Shown one piece after another: positions 1 through 7,791 of a stretch of 64,000 nucleotides of DNA. The notes below the pieces were generated by a model that was given only the letters and a program-made list of their open reading frames with translations, was not told where the DNA came from and made no database searches. This stretch comes from Sphingobacteriia bacterium 24-36-13 (GTDB lineage Bacteria; Bacteroidota; Bacteroidia; Chitinophagales; Chitinophagaceae), in assembly GCA_002281875.1 (NCBI GenBank), contig NCHN01000003.1, positions 1 to 64,000 on the forward strand, in the 5' to 3' direction. A program made the translations under genes and the position numbers. Positions within the stretch are counted from its first letter, which is position 1. The number at the start of each line of letters is the position of its first letter.

Positions 1-5
1 ATAAG

Positions 6-18
6 CCGAATCATTCGG
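6..18. promoter_or_regulatory. Palindrome, possible operator upstream of the sugar operon
   Basis: CCGAAT and ATTCGG flank a single C, giving a perfect 6+1+6 inverted repeat about 105 bp upstream of the first gene. It could be an operator for a LacI- or GntR-type sugar regulator, but no regulator gene is in view and a single copy proves nothing. The remaining bases to 123 show no gene and no clear TAnnTTTG box. Confidence 0.25.
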
Positions 19-123
19 TAAACAGATTGCAACAATGATTAATAAGAGTTAAATGAATATAATCGGTGAGAATGTTTAAATTAGTGCTCCTTTAAAAAAA
101 CAAATCACAATAAAAAAAATACT

Positions 124-1290
124 ATGCCTAGAAAATTAAGAATGGGAATGGTGGGAGGTGGTAAAGATGCGTTCATTGGCGCTATCCACCGTTTGGCAGC
201 CAATATGGATGGACAAATTGAATTGGTATGTGGTGCATTAAGCATCAACCCAACCATTGCACAAGAGTCTGGTGAAATGTTGTATTTACCAAAAGATCGC
301 ATTTACCTTACTTATGATGAAATGATTACCAAGGAAGCTGCACTTCCAGCAGACAAACGCATGGACTTTGTTACCATTGTAACACCCAATTTTGCGCATT
401 TTGCACCAGCCATGATGGCATTGGAACATGGATTTCATGTAGTGATAGAAAAGCCCATCACATTTACATTGGAAGAAGCTAAAAAATTAAAAGCCGTAGT
501 TGCTGAAACAGGATTAACCCTTTGCTTAACCCATACTTATTCAGGATACCCAATGGTTAAACAAGCCAAAGCCATGGTAGCTGATGGTGCTCTAGGAAAA
601 ATTAGAAAAGTGTGGGTAGAGTATCCACAAGGATGGTTGAGTAAACTAAGCGAAAGAGAAGGCAATGCCCAAGCAGCTTGGAGAACCGATCCTAAAAAAT
701 CAGGCAAGAGTGGAAGCATGGGAGATATAGGCACACATGCAGCACATTTAGCAGAATATATAACAGGCGCACAAATCACAAAATTATGTGCAGACCTTAA
801 TACAAAAGTAGAAGGCCGTTTATTAGACGATGATGGATCGGTGCTATTGCATTTTAGCAATGGAGCATCAGGTGTGTTAATGGCATCACAAGTTGCAGCA
901 GGTGAAGAGAACGCATTGAAGATTCGCGTGTATGGTGAAAAAGGTGGATTGGAATGGGCGCAGATGGAACCCAATACATTAATAATAAAATGGTTAGAAG
1001 CACCCATGCAAATATTGCGTGCAGGCGCTAACTATACCGATCGCTTATCAAGTTTTGCTACCAGTAATTGCAGAACGCCAGGTGGACATCCAGAAGGATA
1101 TTTAGAAGCATTTGCCAATATCTACAAAAACTTTACTGCGACCGTTCAAGCAAAAATAGATGGCACCACACCTACTAAAGAACAATTGGATTTTCCAGGA
1201 GTAGAAGATGGAATTAGAGGTATGGCATTCATAGATAATGTAGTTGCTTCTGCACAATCTGATTTAAAGTGGACCGAATATAAAATCTAA
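124..1290 (+). CDS. Gfo/Idh/MocA family oxidoreductase
   Basis: A 388-aa NAD(P)-dependent sugar oxidoreductase. The N-terminus has a Rossmann fold with a glycine-rich loop (MVGGGKDAFIG, residues about 8-18), and the family EKP signature appears in VVIEKPITF near residue 110. The C-terminal half is the alpha/beta substrate domain. No signal peptide is visible, so it should act in the cytoplasm. It starts an operon: the next gene, a TIM-barrel isomerase, begins 3 nt after the stop, followed by a cytochrome c and a DUF1080 protein. In Bacteroidota this combination is associated with oxidation of sugars at C3 to 3-keto-glycosides and their breakdown. The substrate is not readable from sequence; inositol or another polyol are alternatives. 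Confidence 0.9.
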   Translation: MPRKLRMGMVGGGKDAFIGAIHRLAANMDGQIELVCGALSINPTIAQESGEMLYLPKDRIYLTYDEMITKEAALPADKRMDFVTIVTPNFAHFAPAMMALEHGFHVVIEKPITFTLEEAKKLKAVVAETGLTLCLTHTYSGYPMVKQAKAMVADGALGKIRKVWVEYPQGWLSKLSEREGNAQAAWRTDPKKSGKSGSMGDIGTHAAHLAEYITGAQITKLCADLNTKVEGRLLDDDGSVLLHFSNGASGVLMASQVAAGEENALKIRVYGEKGGLEWAQMEPNTLIIKWLEAPMQILRAGANYTDRLSSFATSNCRTPGGHPEGYLEAFANIYKNFTATVQAKIDGTTPTKEQLDFPGVEDGIRGMAFIDNVVASAQSDLKWTEYKI

Positions 1291-1293
1291 ACA

Positions 1294-2349
1294 ATGACCA
1301 ATATTAAAGGCCCAGGAATTTTTCTGGCTCAGTTTATGGGCGACACAGCCCCTTTTAATTCATTGGCATCTATTTGCCAATGGGCTGCTTCTTTAGGTTT
1401 CAAAGGGGTGCAAATTCCTTCTTGGGATGCTCGTTGTATTGATTTACAAAAAGCAGCAGAAAGCAAAACTTATGCGGATGAGATTAGGGGGATTGTAGCC
1501 GCCGCGGGTTTAGAAATCACTGAATTATCGACCCACTTACAAGGACAACTGGTAGCCGTAAACCCTGCGTATGATGCGTTATTCGACGGCTTTGCTCCCG
1601 AAGACCTAAGAGGAAATCCAAGTGCAAGAACAGCATGGGCAGTACAGCAATTAAAATATGCAGCCAAAGCATCTCAAAACCTAGGACTCAATGCCCACGC
1701 TACTTTCAGCGGAGCGTTATTGTGGCAAACCGTTTATCCTTGGCCTCAACGACCAGCAGGTTTAGTAGAAACAGGTTTTACTGAACTGGCAAAAAGATGG
1801 ATGCCTATACTGAATGAATTTGATGCGCATGGAGTAGACTTGTGTTATGAAATTCATCCAGGAGAAGACTTACACGATGGTGTTACTTATGAATTGTTTT
1901 TAGAAAAAGTAAATAATCATCCGCGGGCTTGTTTGTTATACGATCCATCTCATTTTGTACTACAATGCTTAGATTACAAAGCCTACATTGATCATTACCA
2001 TGAACGCATTAAAATGTTTCATGTAAAAGATGCAGAGTTTAACCCAACAGGTAAACAAGGTGTTTATGGCGGCTATCAAGGTTGGGTAGACAGAGCAGGA
2101 CGCTTTAGATCATTAGGAGATGGGCAAGTAGATTTCAAAACCATTTTCAGTAAACTAGCGCAGTATAATTATACTGGTTGGGCGGTAATGGAATGGGAAT
2201 GTGCATTGAAGCATCCTGAAACAGGTGCAGCAGAAGGGGCACCATTTATTCAAGAACATATTATTCGAGTAACCGATAAAACATTTGATGATTTCGCGGG
2301 TACCGGATCAGACGAAAATTTTAATAAAAAAATATTAGGTATCAACTAA
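1294..2349 (+). CDS. Sugar phosphate isomerase/epimerase (xylose isomerase-like TIM barrel)
   Basis: A 351-aa AP-endonuclease-2-like TIM barrel. Probable metal-ligand segments, in order, are CYEIHPGEDLHDG, LLYDPSHFVLQ, MFHVKDAEF and VMEWEC, supplying the Glu, Asp, His and Glu typical of the fold. No signal peptide is seen. It lies 3 nt after the Gfo/Idh/MocA gene and is surely cotranscribed with it. Such pairs act on keto-sugars, isomerising or epimerising the product of the oxidoreductase. Exact substrate unknown; the assignment is to fold and family only. Confidence 0.88.
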   Translation: MTNIKGPGIFLAQFMGDTAPFNSLASICQWAASLGFKGVQIPSWDARCIDLQKAAESKTYADEIRGIVAAAGLEITELSTHLQGQLVAVNPAYDALFDGFAPEDLRGNPSARTAWAVQQLKYAAKASQNLGLNAHATFSGALLWQTVYPWPQRPAGLVETGFTELAKRWMPILNEFDAHGVDLCYEIHPGEDLHDGVTYELFLEKVNNHPRACLLYDPSHFVLQCLDYKAYIDHYHERIKMFHVKDAEFNPTGKQGVYGGYQGWVDRAGRFRSLGDGQVDFKTIFSKLAQYNYTGWAVMEWECALKHPETGAAEGAPFIQEHIIRVTDKTFDDFAGTGSDENFNKKILGIN

Positions 2350-2404
2350 CTTTAACGAGTGCACAAGAATAGGTGCAGCAATTTTAAATTTTAAACGAAC
2401 GATT

Positions 2405-2800
2405 ATGAAAAAGTACTTAGTGCTGTTTGCCATCACAGGATTAGTAGCTGCTGCATGCGGCGGTAGTGAAGAAAAGAAAGAAGACAAAGCCGCAGAAACT
2501 GCTCCAGCAGCGGCTCCGGTTGCAGATTTAAGCAGTAATCCAGACTATACCAAAGGATTAGAATTGGTTGGTAAATCAGATTGCTTAACCTGTCATAAAA
2601 TAAATGATAAATTGATAGGGCCATCTTATAAAGATGTGGCGAATAAGTATGAGGCAACTGAAGAAAATATCAGTATGCTAGCAGGTAAAATCATCAAAGG
2701 TGGTAAAGGTGTTTGGGGTGAAGTTCCAATGACACCACACCCTCAAGTGAGTGAAGAAGATGCAAAAGCAATGGTGAAATACGTTTTACTACTTAAGTAA
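2405..2800 (+). CDS. Lipoprotein cytochrome c (class I)
   Basis: A 131-aa protein with a lipoprotein signal peptide ending at Cys18 (VAAACGG), an Ala/Glu/Lys-rich linker to about residue 40, and a small cytochrome c domain. Haem is attached at Cys60-Cys63-His64 (CLTCH), and Met109 in VPMTPHP is the probable sixth ligand. It should be anchored in the periplasm as an electron carrier. Its position between sugar-oxidising genes and a DUF1080 protein suggests it accepts electrons from a periplasmic sugar dehydrogenase, which is inference. The spacing (55 nt after the isomerase, 5 nt before the next gene) fits one operon. Confidence 0.92.
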   Translation: MKKYLVLFAITGLVAAACGGSEEKKEDKAAETAPAAAPVADLSSNPDYTKGLELVGKSDCLTCHKINDKLIGPSYKDVANKYEATEENISMLAGKIIKGGKGVWGEVPMTPHPQVSEEDAKAMVKYVLLLK

Positions 2801-2805
2801 TTTAC

Positions 2806-3561
2806 ATGACTAATCTACTATGGATCACTGCCATTACAGTTGCAATGGTTTCAACACCGGTAACAAAGAAAAATTTATCTACTTCCGCAAATGAGCCTGC
2901 GGCAGTTTCTACAACCCATACTAATTACTCGAAAGGTAAGTGGATTAAATTGTTTGATGGCAAAACAACCAATGGCTGGAAAACCTATGCCAAGGACAGT
3001 ATTGGTGGTGCTTGGAAAGTACAAGACGGAATGTTGTACTTAGATTCCAAAGCCAAGAAAGAACAGAAGTTAGGCGGCGGTGATATTATTCATGAAAAAT
3101 CATTTGGAAACTTTCATTTGAAACTTGAATGGAAGATTTCAAAAAATGGAAATAGTGGCATCATCTTCTGGGCACAGAATGATCCCTCTAAATACAAAGC
3201 AGTTTGGCATACAGGCCCAGAAATGCAAGTATTAGACAATGGAGGACACCCTGATGCAAAAATCAGAAAACACCGCGCTGGAGATTTGTACGATTTAATT
3301 GAAGGACCAGACACTGCGGTTAAACCTGTAGGCGAATGGAACAAAACAGAAATCATTGCAAAAGATGGAACGCTTGAATTAAAACTCAATGGAGTAACCA
3401 CTGTTAAAACTACCTATGGTGATGAAATTTGGTACAGCTTAATTGGCAATAGCAAATTCAAAACCATGCCTGCATTTGCAAGAACTTTTAGTGGACATAT
3501 TGCTTTACAAGATCACGGAGATGATGTATGGTTTCGCAATATCCAAATTAGAGAATTATAA
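2806..3561 (+). CDS. DUF1080 / 3-keto-disaccharide hydrolase-type secreted protein
   Basis: A 251-aa protein with a hydrophobic N-terminus (signal or anchor, residues about 1-17), a Ser/Thr-rich linker and one DUF1080 jelly-roll domain. Recognisable landmarks are KLFDGKTTNGW, DGMLYLDS, GGDIIHEKSFGNF, SGIIFW, GPEMQVLDN and FRNIQIREL at the C-terminus. Members of this family hydrolyse or eliminate 3-keto-glycosides, which fits the oxidoreductase and isomerase upstream. Its stop codon shares its last base with the next start (tadA at 3561). Function is family-level. Confidence 0.87.
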   Translation: MTNLLWITAITVAMVSTPVTKKNLSTSANEPAAVSTTHTNYSKGKWIKLFDGKTTNGWKTYAKDSIGGAWKVQDGMLYLDSKAKKEQKLGGGDIIHEKSFGNFHLKLEWKISKNGNSGIIFWAQNDPSKYKAVWHTGPEMQVLDNGGHPDAKIRKHRAGDLYDLIEGPDTAVKPVGEWNKTEIIAKDGTLELKLNGVTTVKTTYGDEIWYSLIGNSKFKTMPAFARTFSGHIALQDHGDDVWFRNIQIREL

Positions 3562-4007
3562 TGCCGACCCTGAACCACGAGTACTTTATGCAACAAGCAT
3601 TAAAGGAAGCACAAGCAGCTTTTGATGCCGATGAAGTACCCGTGGGCGCAGTGGTGGTAATGAACAATCAAATTATTGCAAGGGCACACAATCAAGTAGA
3701 ACTCTTAAACGATTCTACCGCACACGCCGAAATACTCGCACTTACTTCTGCCTACAGCTCACTCGGTGCAAAGTATTTACCCGAAGCTACATTATACGTT
3801 ACTGTTGAGCCCTGCATCATGTGTTGTGGTGCTATTTATTGGGGGAAAATAGGGAGCATTGTTTATGGAGCATCAGATGAAAAAAATGGCTATCGACATC
3901 TCACTAAAGAGCAATGGCCTTTTCATCCTAAAACCGAATTAATTGCAGGCATTCTTGAAGCTGATTGTGCTTTTTTAATGAAGTCTTTCTTTAGATCGAA
4001 GCGATAA
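3561..4007 (+). CDS. tadA: tRNA-specific adenosine-34 deaminase (TadA-type nucleoside deaminase)
   Basis: A 148-aa zinc-dependent deaminase. The cytidine/deoxycytidylate deaminase signature is complete: His55-Ala-Glu57 in TAHAEILAL, and Pro84-Cys85-x2-Cys88 in PCIMCCGAI. Length and the AHNQVE and YGASDEKNG segments match bacterial TadA, which converts A34 to inosine in tRNA-Arg(ACG). A guanine deaminase or other nucleoside deaminase is the main alternative. It overlaps the DUF1080 gene by one base, so it is translated from the sugar operon although its job is unrelated. Confidence 0.85.
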   Translation: MPTLNHEYFMQQALKEAQAAFDADEVPVGAVVVMNNQIIARAHNQVELLNDSTAHAEILALTSAYSSLGAKYLPEATLYVTVEPCIMCCGAIYWGKIGSIVYGASDEKNGYRHLTKEQWPFHPKTELIAGILEADCAFLMKSFFRSKR

Positions 4008-4036
4008 CTGCCTCATCTTACTCAGCTTATTCAGTC

Positions 4037-4143
4037 TTACTCAAACAAACTCTTCGCTCGCGGCCGAGTATTGCATGTACTTATTTCATAACTTACTTAT
4101 TTGTGCAATCCTCGAATGCTCGCTTACGTGTTTGTTTGAGTAA
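4037..4143. repeat. Imperfect inverted repeat element, copy 1
   Basis: The ends are a perfect 14-bp inverted repeat: TTACTCAAACAAAC at 4037-4050 and its complement at 4130-4143. Further in, the arms stay similar (CGAG-ATTGCA on the left against TGCAAT-CTCG on the right). The right arm (4105-4142) aligns with the reverse complement of 5218-5256 at about 28 of 38 positions by hand. It could form a large hairpin or cruciform and looks like a dispersed REP- or MITE-type element. Confidence 0.6.
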
Positions 4144-4283
4144 TGAATGATTTAACTATGAGAATGCTACTTTTATTCGTACTTTTTATCTCATGTACCA
4201 CTAGTCGTGTGCATGAAAATCCAGATACTAATCCAGAAGCATATTTCATTAGAATAGTGCTCTTGCGATTTCAGAATATTTGA
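4143..4283 (+). CDS. Short putative lipoprotein ORF, possibly a gene remnant
   Basis: A 46-codon reading frame from ATG 4143, or 41 codons from ATG 4158. From the second ATG it reads as a bacterial lipoprotein leader (MRMLLLFVLFISC followed by TTSR), then a short polar stretch, and ends abruptly. The ATG at 4143 begins inside the last base of the repeat element. It may be a genuine tiny lipoprotein or the 5' end of a gene truncated when the repeat-bracketed island formed. No family recognised. Confidence 0.35.
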   Translation: MNDLTMRMLLLFVLFISCTTSRVHENPDTNPEAYFIRIVLLRFQNI

Positions 4284-4308
4284 TTTAGAAACACAAATAA
4301 TTTTCATC

Positions 4309-4680
4309 TTGAAAACAAAAAAACAGGTCGTAGTCTTTAATATCTTAATTATTGCAGCCTTATTTATTATAGGTGCAGATTGGGCAAATGAAAGAATTCG
4401 TATTCTTTTTCACAGCTATTTTGCAGACATTGCTATCCCATTTGGATACTATATGCTATTGTTTCTTGTAGAAGATCAATTCAAGAGACTCCAAAAATGG
4501 CACTCAAAAGCATTGGCTATATTTTTGCTATGCTCACTCTCCGAAACGCTACAATATTTCGGTATTTACGCACTCGCCCGTGTCTTTGACCCTTTAGATT
4601 TTATCATGTATGCAGCAGGTGTTTTATTGGCGGCTTTTTTTGATAAAATCATTTTCAAAAGACTTTTTAGTTTTTGGTAA
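4309..4680 (+). CDS. Small integral membrane protein (VanZ/DUF2809-like topology)
   Basis: A 123-aa, mostly hydrophobic protein starting at TTG. Predicted membrane segments lie near residues 8-24, 38-54, 66-82 and 94-112. The segment SETLQYFGIYALARVFDPLDFIMY recalls the E-x-x-Q ... D-x-x-D pattern of VanZ- or DUF2809-like small membrane proteins, but the match is too loose for a firm call. It lies inside the repeat-bracketed island, 53 nt before the LprI-like gene. Function unknown. Confidence 0.55.
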   Translation: MKTKKQVVVFNILIIAALFIIGADWANERIRILFHSYFADIAIPFGYYMLLFLVEDQFKRLQKWHSKALAIFLLCSLSETLQYFGIYALARVFDPLDFIMYAAGVLLAAFFDKIIFKRLFSFW

Positions 4681-4733
4681 ACCATGAATAAATAAAAAAC
4701 GAATCCAAAAAACTTTTAAACCTTCTATAAGAC

Positions 4734-5201
4734 ATGTATAAGAAAGTAGTTTTTTTTGCCCTATTCGCATTTATTGCTAAGCTGTCGGCGGGACAAGTTG
4801 ATGAACTTAAAGAATTAAATCCTCAAATTCAGTTTTCAAAAGACACTTCTTTCATAGGACAAGTATTGATGCAACGAATGAAAAAAGATTATACCACAGT
4901 TGGTATGAATAAAGCTATAGAAGAGATGACTTCCTTATATGACCAATTGCTCAATAAATATTATAAAAAGCTTTTAAAATTATTAAAGCCACAAGATAAA
5001 ACAGCACTTGTGACTGCACAAAAAGCATGGCTACAATTTAGAGATGCAGAATCTAAATTAATCAGAACCTTCTCTAAAGATGAATACTCAAGAGGAGGCA
5101 CAATACAATCGAATATTGTAAGTAGTTCTTATGCAGATCTAGTTGTAAAACGGTGCATAGACATTTTTAATTATTATGACAACATTATAAAAGATAACTG
5201 A
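4734..5201 (+). CDS. Secreted LprI-like (DUF1311) protein
   Basis: A 155-aa protein with a signal peptide (residues about 1-20, cleavage after LSAG). The C-terminal half contains the DUF1311/LprI N-terminal domain signature, LVTAQKAWLQFRDAES, followed by a helical tail. LprI-type proteins bind and inhibit lysozyme in some bacteria, but most DUF1311 proteins are uncharacterised. It follows the small membrane protein within the region bounded by the two inverted-repeat elements. Lysozyme inhibition here is only a family-based possibility. Confidence 0.65.
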   Translation: MYKKVVFFALFAFIAKLSAGQVDELKELNPQIQFSKDTSFIGQVLMQRMKKDYTTVGMNKAIEEMTSLYDQLLNKYYKKLLKLLKPQDKTALVTAQKAWLQFRDAESKLIRTFSKDEYSRGGTIQSNIVSSSYADLVVKRCIDIFNYYDNIIKDN

Positions 5202-5217
5202 CCAAAACACATTTCAT

Positions 5218-5325
5218 GCACTCAAGTAATTACGTGAATGAGCATTCGATTATTGCTTGTTCATGAATGGCTAAAGAGTTAAGCTCTTGCAATAATCGGC
5301 AGCGAACGTGGAATTTTACTCAGCT
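5218..5325. repeat. Imperfect inverted repeat element, copy 2
   Basis: CGATTATTGC at 5247-5256 pairs perfectly with GCAATAATCG at 5289-5298, and an inner AAGAG...CTCTT stem lies between them. The outer arms (5218-5246 and 5299-5325) are weaker complements. Its left arm, read on the minus strand, aligns with the right arm of the element at 4037-4143. The 10-mer TTACTCAGCT at 5316-5325 also occurs at 4018-4027, just outside copy 1, in the same orientation. Confidence 0.55.
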
Positions 5326-5392
5326 AGTACTTAGATAATGTCGAATTCCGAAACAAATCCTCCCTTTAACACCTAGTTAAACCATTGCAGCT

Positions 5393-5400
5393 TAAATTTG
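5393..5400 (+). promoter_or_regulatory. Putative -7 box of sodA
   Basis: TAAATTTG matches the Bacteroidota -7 consensus TAnnTTTG exactly and lies 33 nt before the SOD start codon. No good TTTG is found 19-20 bp upstream, so the -33 element is weak or absent. Confidence 0.45.
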
Positions 5401-5433
5401 TAATCAATTATTATACAATTTAAACAGATAAAT

Positions 5434-6039
5434 ATGTCATTTACACTAGCACCTTTACCCTATGCACATGATGCATTAGAACCGCATATTGACACTACTA
5501 CCATGCAAATTCACCATGGTAAGCACCACCAGGCTTATGTAGACAATTTAAACAAAGCCATTGCTGGTACTCTCAACGAAGGCAAGTCTATAGAAGAATT
5601 AGTGAAAGCTGCTGGCAGCATTAGCCCTGCAGTACGTAACAATGGTGGTGGTCATTGGAACCATACTTTTTTCTGGGAGAGCTTAGCTGCGAATGCAGGT
5701 GGCACACCTACTGGCGCTCTAGCTGAAGCTATTGACGCCGCTTTCGGATCTTTTGATGCATTCAAAGAAAAATTTGCAGCAGCAGGCATGACTCGCTTTG
5801 GTAGTGGTTGGGCTTGGTTGATTGTAAAAGAAGGTAAATTAGAAGTAAGTTCTACGCCTAACCAAGACAATCCTTTGATGGATGTAGCTGAAGTAAAAGG
5901 CACGCCTATTTTAGGAGCCGATGTTTGGGAGCATGCATACTATTTAAAATACCAGAATCGCAGAGCTGATTATTTAGCAGCATTCTGGAACGTAGTAAAT
6001 TGGAGCAAAGTAGCTGAGCGTTTTGCAGCAGCTAAATAA
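5434..6039 (+). CDS. sodA: Superoxide dismutase, Mn-type (Fe/Mn family)
   Basis: A 201-aa cytoplasmic SOD that dismutes superoxide. All four metal ligands are visible: His27 (QIHHGKHH), His77 (HWNHTFFW), Asp163 and His167 (DVWEHAYY). Gln144 in TPNQDNPL is at the second-sphere position that MnSODs fill from the C-terminal domain, which favours Mn or cambialistic over Fe use. No signal peptide. It is monocistronic, with its own -7 box upstream and a strong terminator at 6060-6094. Confidence 0.97.
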   Translation: MSFTLAPLPYAHDALEPHIDTTTMQIHHGKHHQAYVDNLNKAIAGTLNEGKSIEELVKAAGSISPAVRNNGGGHWNHTFFWESLAANAGGTPTGALAEAIDAAFGSFDAFKEKFAAAGMTRFGSGWAWLIVKEGKLEVSSTPNQDNPLMDVAEVKGTPILGADVWEHAYYLKYQNRRADYLAAFWNVVNWSKVAERFAAAK

Positions 6040-6059
6040 ATAAAATCATGTATTTTCAC

Positions 6060-6094
6060 ATCACGCTGTAGCAATCTGCAGCGTGATTTTTTTT
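6060..6094 (+). terminator. Intrinsic terminator after sodA
   Basis: ATCACGCTG (6060-6068) and CAGCGTGAT (6079-6087) form a perfect 9-bp stem with a 10-nt loop, followed by a run of eight T. It begins 21 nt after the SOD stop codon. Confidence 0.92.
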
Positions 6095-6106
6095 AAATAA
6101 GCTTAT

Positions 6107-6703
6107 ATGAAAAACCTACTTGCCATTTTATTAGTCAGCAGTTTCTTAATCGCTTGCGCAGGAAATGATAAAACCATTATCATCATGAGTAAAGGAGAAG
6201 CAACCGTTGATTTAAACGCGGGTACCATACAAGCTAAAGATGGCGCGGGTCATGAAGAAAAATTAGTAGCCGTTAATAAAGCAGATATCAGTTTTAAATT
6301 AAACACCCCTGCTGGTGAAGCGACTGTTCAACTAAAAGAAAATGGCTTGTATATTATTAATGTAAAGAATGATACCATTATTGGTAGCTATCAACAATAT
6401 TCAAGCGCAGGTCAGGCACAGAAAGTAATTACACAAGAAAGCTTAGTTCAAAAAATAGATTCACTACAACAATTAAGTCAAGGAAAAAATGTTTCTGCTG
6501 TCAATAGAAATTTTTTCATCCTTCCTAACCAAGCAACTTTCATTACCGCCAACGCACAAGCACAAGTTGTAGGTCCTTATCATCAAATGCGTTCTGCAGA
6601 AAAAATAGATGGAAAAGATCCTGAAATCTATCGCTTTTATAGCATCAAGGAAATCAGAGAAATGATTACCAAGCTACAAGCACTTACTGTTGCCCCCGAA
6701 TAG
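6107..6703 (+). CDS. Hypothetical lipoprotein
   Basis: A 198-aa protein with a clear lipoprotein leader (MKNLLAILLVSSFLIAC, Cys at residue 17). The rest is soluble: a beta-rich first half with repeated TIQAKDG/GEATVQLKENG-like strands, then a polar helical segment near residue 120 and a C-terminal helix. No family recognised. It lies alone after the SOD terminator and converges with yidD, with a 2-nt gap between stops. Probably a periplasm-facing lipoprotein of unknown role. Confidence 0.75.
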   Translation: MKNLLAILLVSSFLIACAGNDKTIIIMSKGEATVDLNAGTIQAKDGAGHEEKLVAVNKADISFKLNTPAGEATVQLKENGLYIINVKNDTIIGSYQQYSSAGQAQKVITQESLVQKIDSLQQLSQGKNVSAVNRNFFILPNQATFITANAQAQVVGPYHQMRSAEKIDGKDPEIYRFYSIKEIREMITKLQALTVAPE

Positions 6704-6705
6704 GT

Positions 6706-7002
6706 TTAAGGTACTGGATCCCAGCCAGAACCTCCGCCAGGTCTGCATTTGCTGAGTCTTTTAATCAACAACCATCCTCCTTTAAACAAGCCGTATTTTT
6801 TCAATGCTTGTTCTCCATATTGAGAACAGGTGGGAACAAATCTGCACTTGGGTCCCATCACTGGGGAAATAATGTATTGGTAAATTTTAATAAAAGGAAT
6901 CAATAAATACCCTAGCATCCGCGTGATAGAAAACGCTTTTAGTGTTTGATCGTTTTTTATGGCGGGTTGATTACAGCTGCTGCACATTCGGAGTGGGTTC
7001 AC
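6706..7002 (-). CDS. yidD: Membrane protein insertion efficiency factor YidD
   Basis: A 98-aa protein with the YidD core: a hydrophobic/amphipathic helix (IKIYQYIISPVMG) followed by the signature CRFVPTCSQY, then KYGLFKGGWLLIKRLSKCRPGG. YidD assists YidC-mediated membrane insertion. The frame opens at 7002, overlapping rnpA by 32 nt. The extra 28 residues before Met29 (6918) are unusual for the family, so a 70-aa product from 6918 is equally possible. The rpmH-rnpA-yidD order is the conserved bacterial arrangement. Confidence 0.9.
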   Translation of the reverse strand: MNPLRMCSSCNQPAIKNDQTLKAFSITRMLGYLLIPFIKIYQYIISPVMGPKCRFVPTCSQYGEQALKKYGLFKGGWLLIKRLSKCRPGGGSGWDPVP

Positions 7003-7423
7003 TAATTTTTCGAATCAATTTTTCCAAAGTTTTTTCCATTGCAATTTGTAAATCGGCAAACACAGGCAACTCTTTTCCAATGTATAAAAAGAACACATTG
7101 AGTTGTTGTTGATTTGATGCAACACTTGTATAAAGCGGTTGCTTTTGTGTTCTATATACTTCGCGCAACAAACGCTTTACTTTATTTCTGTCGTGTGCTT
7201 TTTTAAAAATCCGAGAACTAACACCAACCCCAGCTTGAACCAACCCAGTTTCATTGATTTTGATTTCCGGGTTGTCGATTACATCACCTACCAACTGATC
7301 AGAAACAGTGTAAAACACTTTAATTGGAAAGACACTAAATGATTTACCCTTGGCAAATAATTGCTCCAGTGCTTTTCTGCTCTTGAGTTTTTCTTGCTTT
7401 GAATAAGTGTTATTTTTTGTCAT
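6971..7423 (-). CDS. rnpA: Ribonuclease P protein component
   Basis: A 150-aa basic protein that binds RNase P RNA for tRNA 5' maturation. The family signature HDRNKVKRLLREVYR is present near residues 76-90, with the N-terminal KSRKALEQLFAKGKSF typical of RnpA. It is slightly long (usual 110-130 aa) because of a Lys-rich N-terminus and a longer C-terminus. A perfect -7 box (TAGTTTTG) lies 8 nt before the ATG, directly after the rpmH terminator, so it may have its own start site with almost no leader. Confidence 0.95.
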   Translation of the reverse strand: MTKNNTYSKQEKLKSRKALEQLFAKGKSFSVFPIKVFYTVSDQLVGDVIDNPEIKINETGLVQAGVGVSSRIFKKAHDRNKVKRLLREVYRTQKQPLYTSVASNQQQLNVFFLYIGKELPVFADLQIAMEKTLEKLIRKISEPTPNVQQL

Positions 7424-7431
7424 TTGATTAC

Positions 7432-7439
7432 AAAACTAA
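7432..7439 (-). promoter_or_regulatory. Putative -7 box of rnpA, abutting the rpmH terminator
   Basis: On the minus strand TAGTTTTG matches TAnnTTTG and follows the T-run of the rpmH terminator. No -33 element can be separated from the hairpin, so the box may be a fortuitous product of the T-rich tract. Confidence 0.35.
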
Positions 7440-7440
7440 A

Positions 7441-7466
7441 AAAGCTCCGTCACAAAGACGGAGCTT
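7441..7466 (-). terminator. Intrinsic terminator after rpmH
   Basis: AAGCTCCGTC and GACGGAGCTT (7442-7451 and 7457-7466) form a perfect 10-bp stem with a 5-nt loop. On the minus strand it is followed by a T-rich tract. It separates rpmH from rnpA, so rnpA is transcribed by readthrough or from its own promoter. Confidence 0.88.
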
Positions 7467-7524
7467 AATATGATCATGCCCTACAACATTCAACAGAATG
7501 CTGTACCCTAAAGGGTGTGGGGGA

Positions 7525-7680
7525 TTACTTTAATCCTTTTTCGCTAGAAACACTAAGTTTCTTGCGACCTTTCGCTCTGCGGCTTGCCAGTACTTTACGG
7601 CCATTAGCAGACTCCATACGTTTACGGAAACCGTGTACGGTTTTACGACGACGCTTGTGTGGTTGGAATGTACGTTTCAT
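7525..7680 (-). CDS. rpmH: 50S ribosomal protein L34
   Basis: A 51-aa, very basic protein read on the minus strand from ATG at 7678-7680 to TAA at 7525-7527. It begins [19 protein letters not shown] and continues [26 protein letters not shown], the unmistakable L34 sequence. It is a component of the large ribosomal subunit. It has a good promoter 80-110 nt upstream, inside the end of murI, and a terminator 59-84 nt downstream. Confidence 0.97.
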   Translation of the reverse strand: MKRTFQPHKRRRKTVHGFRKRMESANGRKVLASRRAKGRKKLSVSSEKGLK

Positions 7681-7760
7681 TGATGTCTTTTTTTACTAAC
7701 CCTAAAATATGGTTTCATTTCATTGCTGCAGTCACCATACCGCCGCTTGTGAAAGGACGG

Positions 7761-7791
7761 CAAAATTAAGTAAAAAAGGTTAATGACCCAA
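7761..7791 (-). promoter_or_regulatory. Promoter of rpmH
   Basis: On the minus strand TTG (7791-7789), a 20-bp spacer, and TAATTTTG (7768-7761) match the Bacteroidota -33/-7 consensus. The -33 element lies in the last codons of murI. The predicted start leaves a leader of roughly 75 nt before the rpmH ATG, long for this genome. Confidence 0.6.

Noticed and set aside
537-1007. Long open frame antisense to the first gene
   Set aside because: It lies opposite conserved Gfo/Idh/MocA codons and its protein looks like a back-translation shadow; no start signal or family.
7432-7791. Possible replication origin next to rpmH-rnpA
   Set aside because: No dnaA gene, DnaA-box cluster or AT-rich unwinding element was recognised; the gene order alone is not enough in Bacteroidota.
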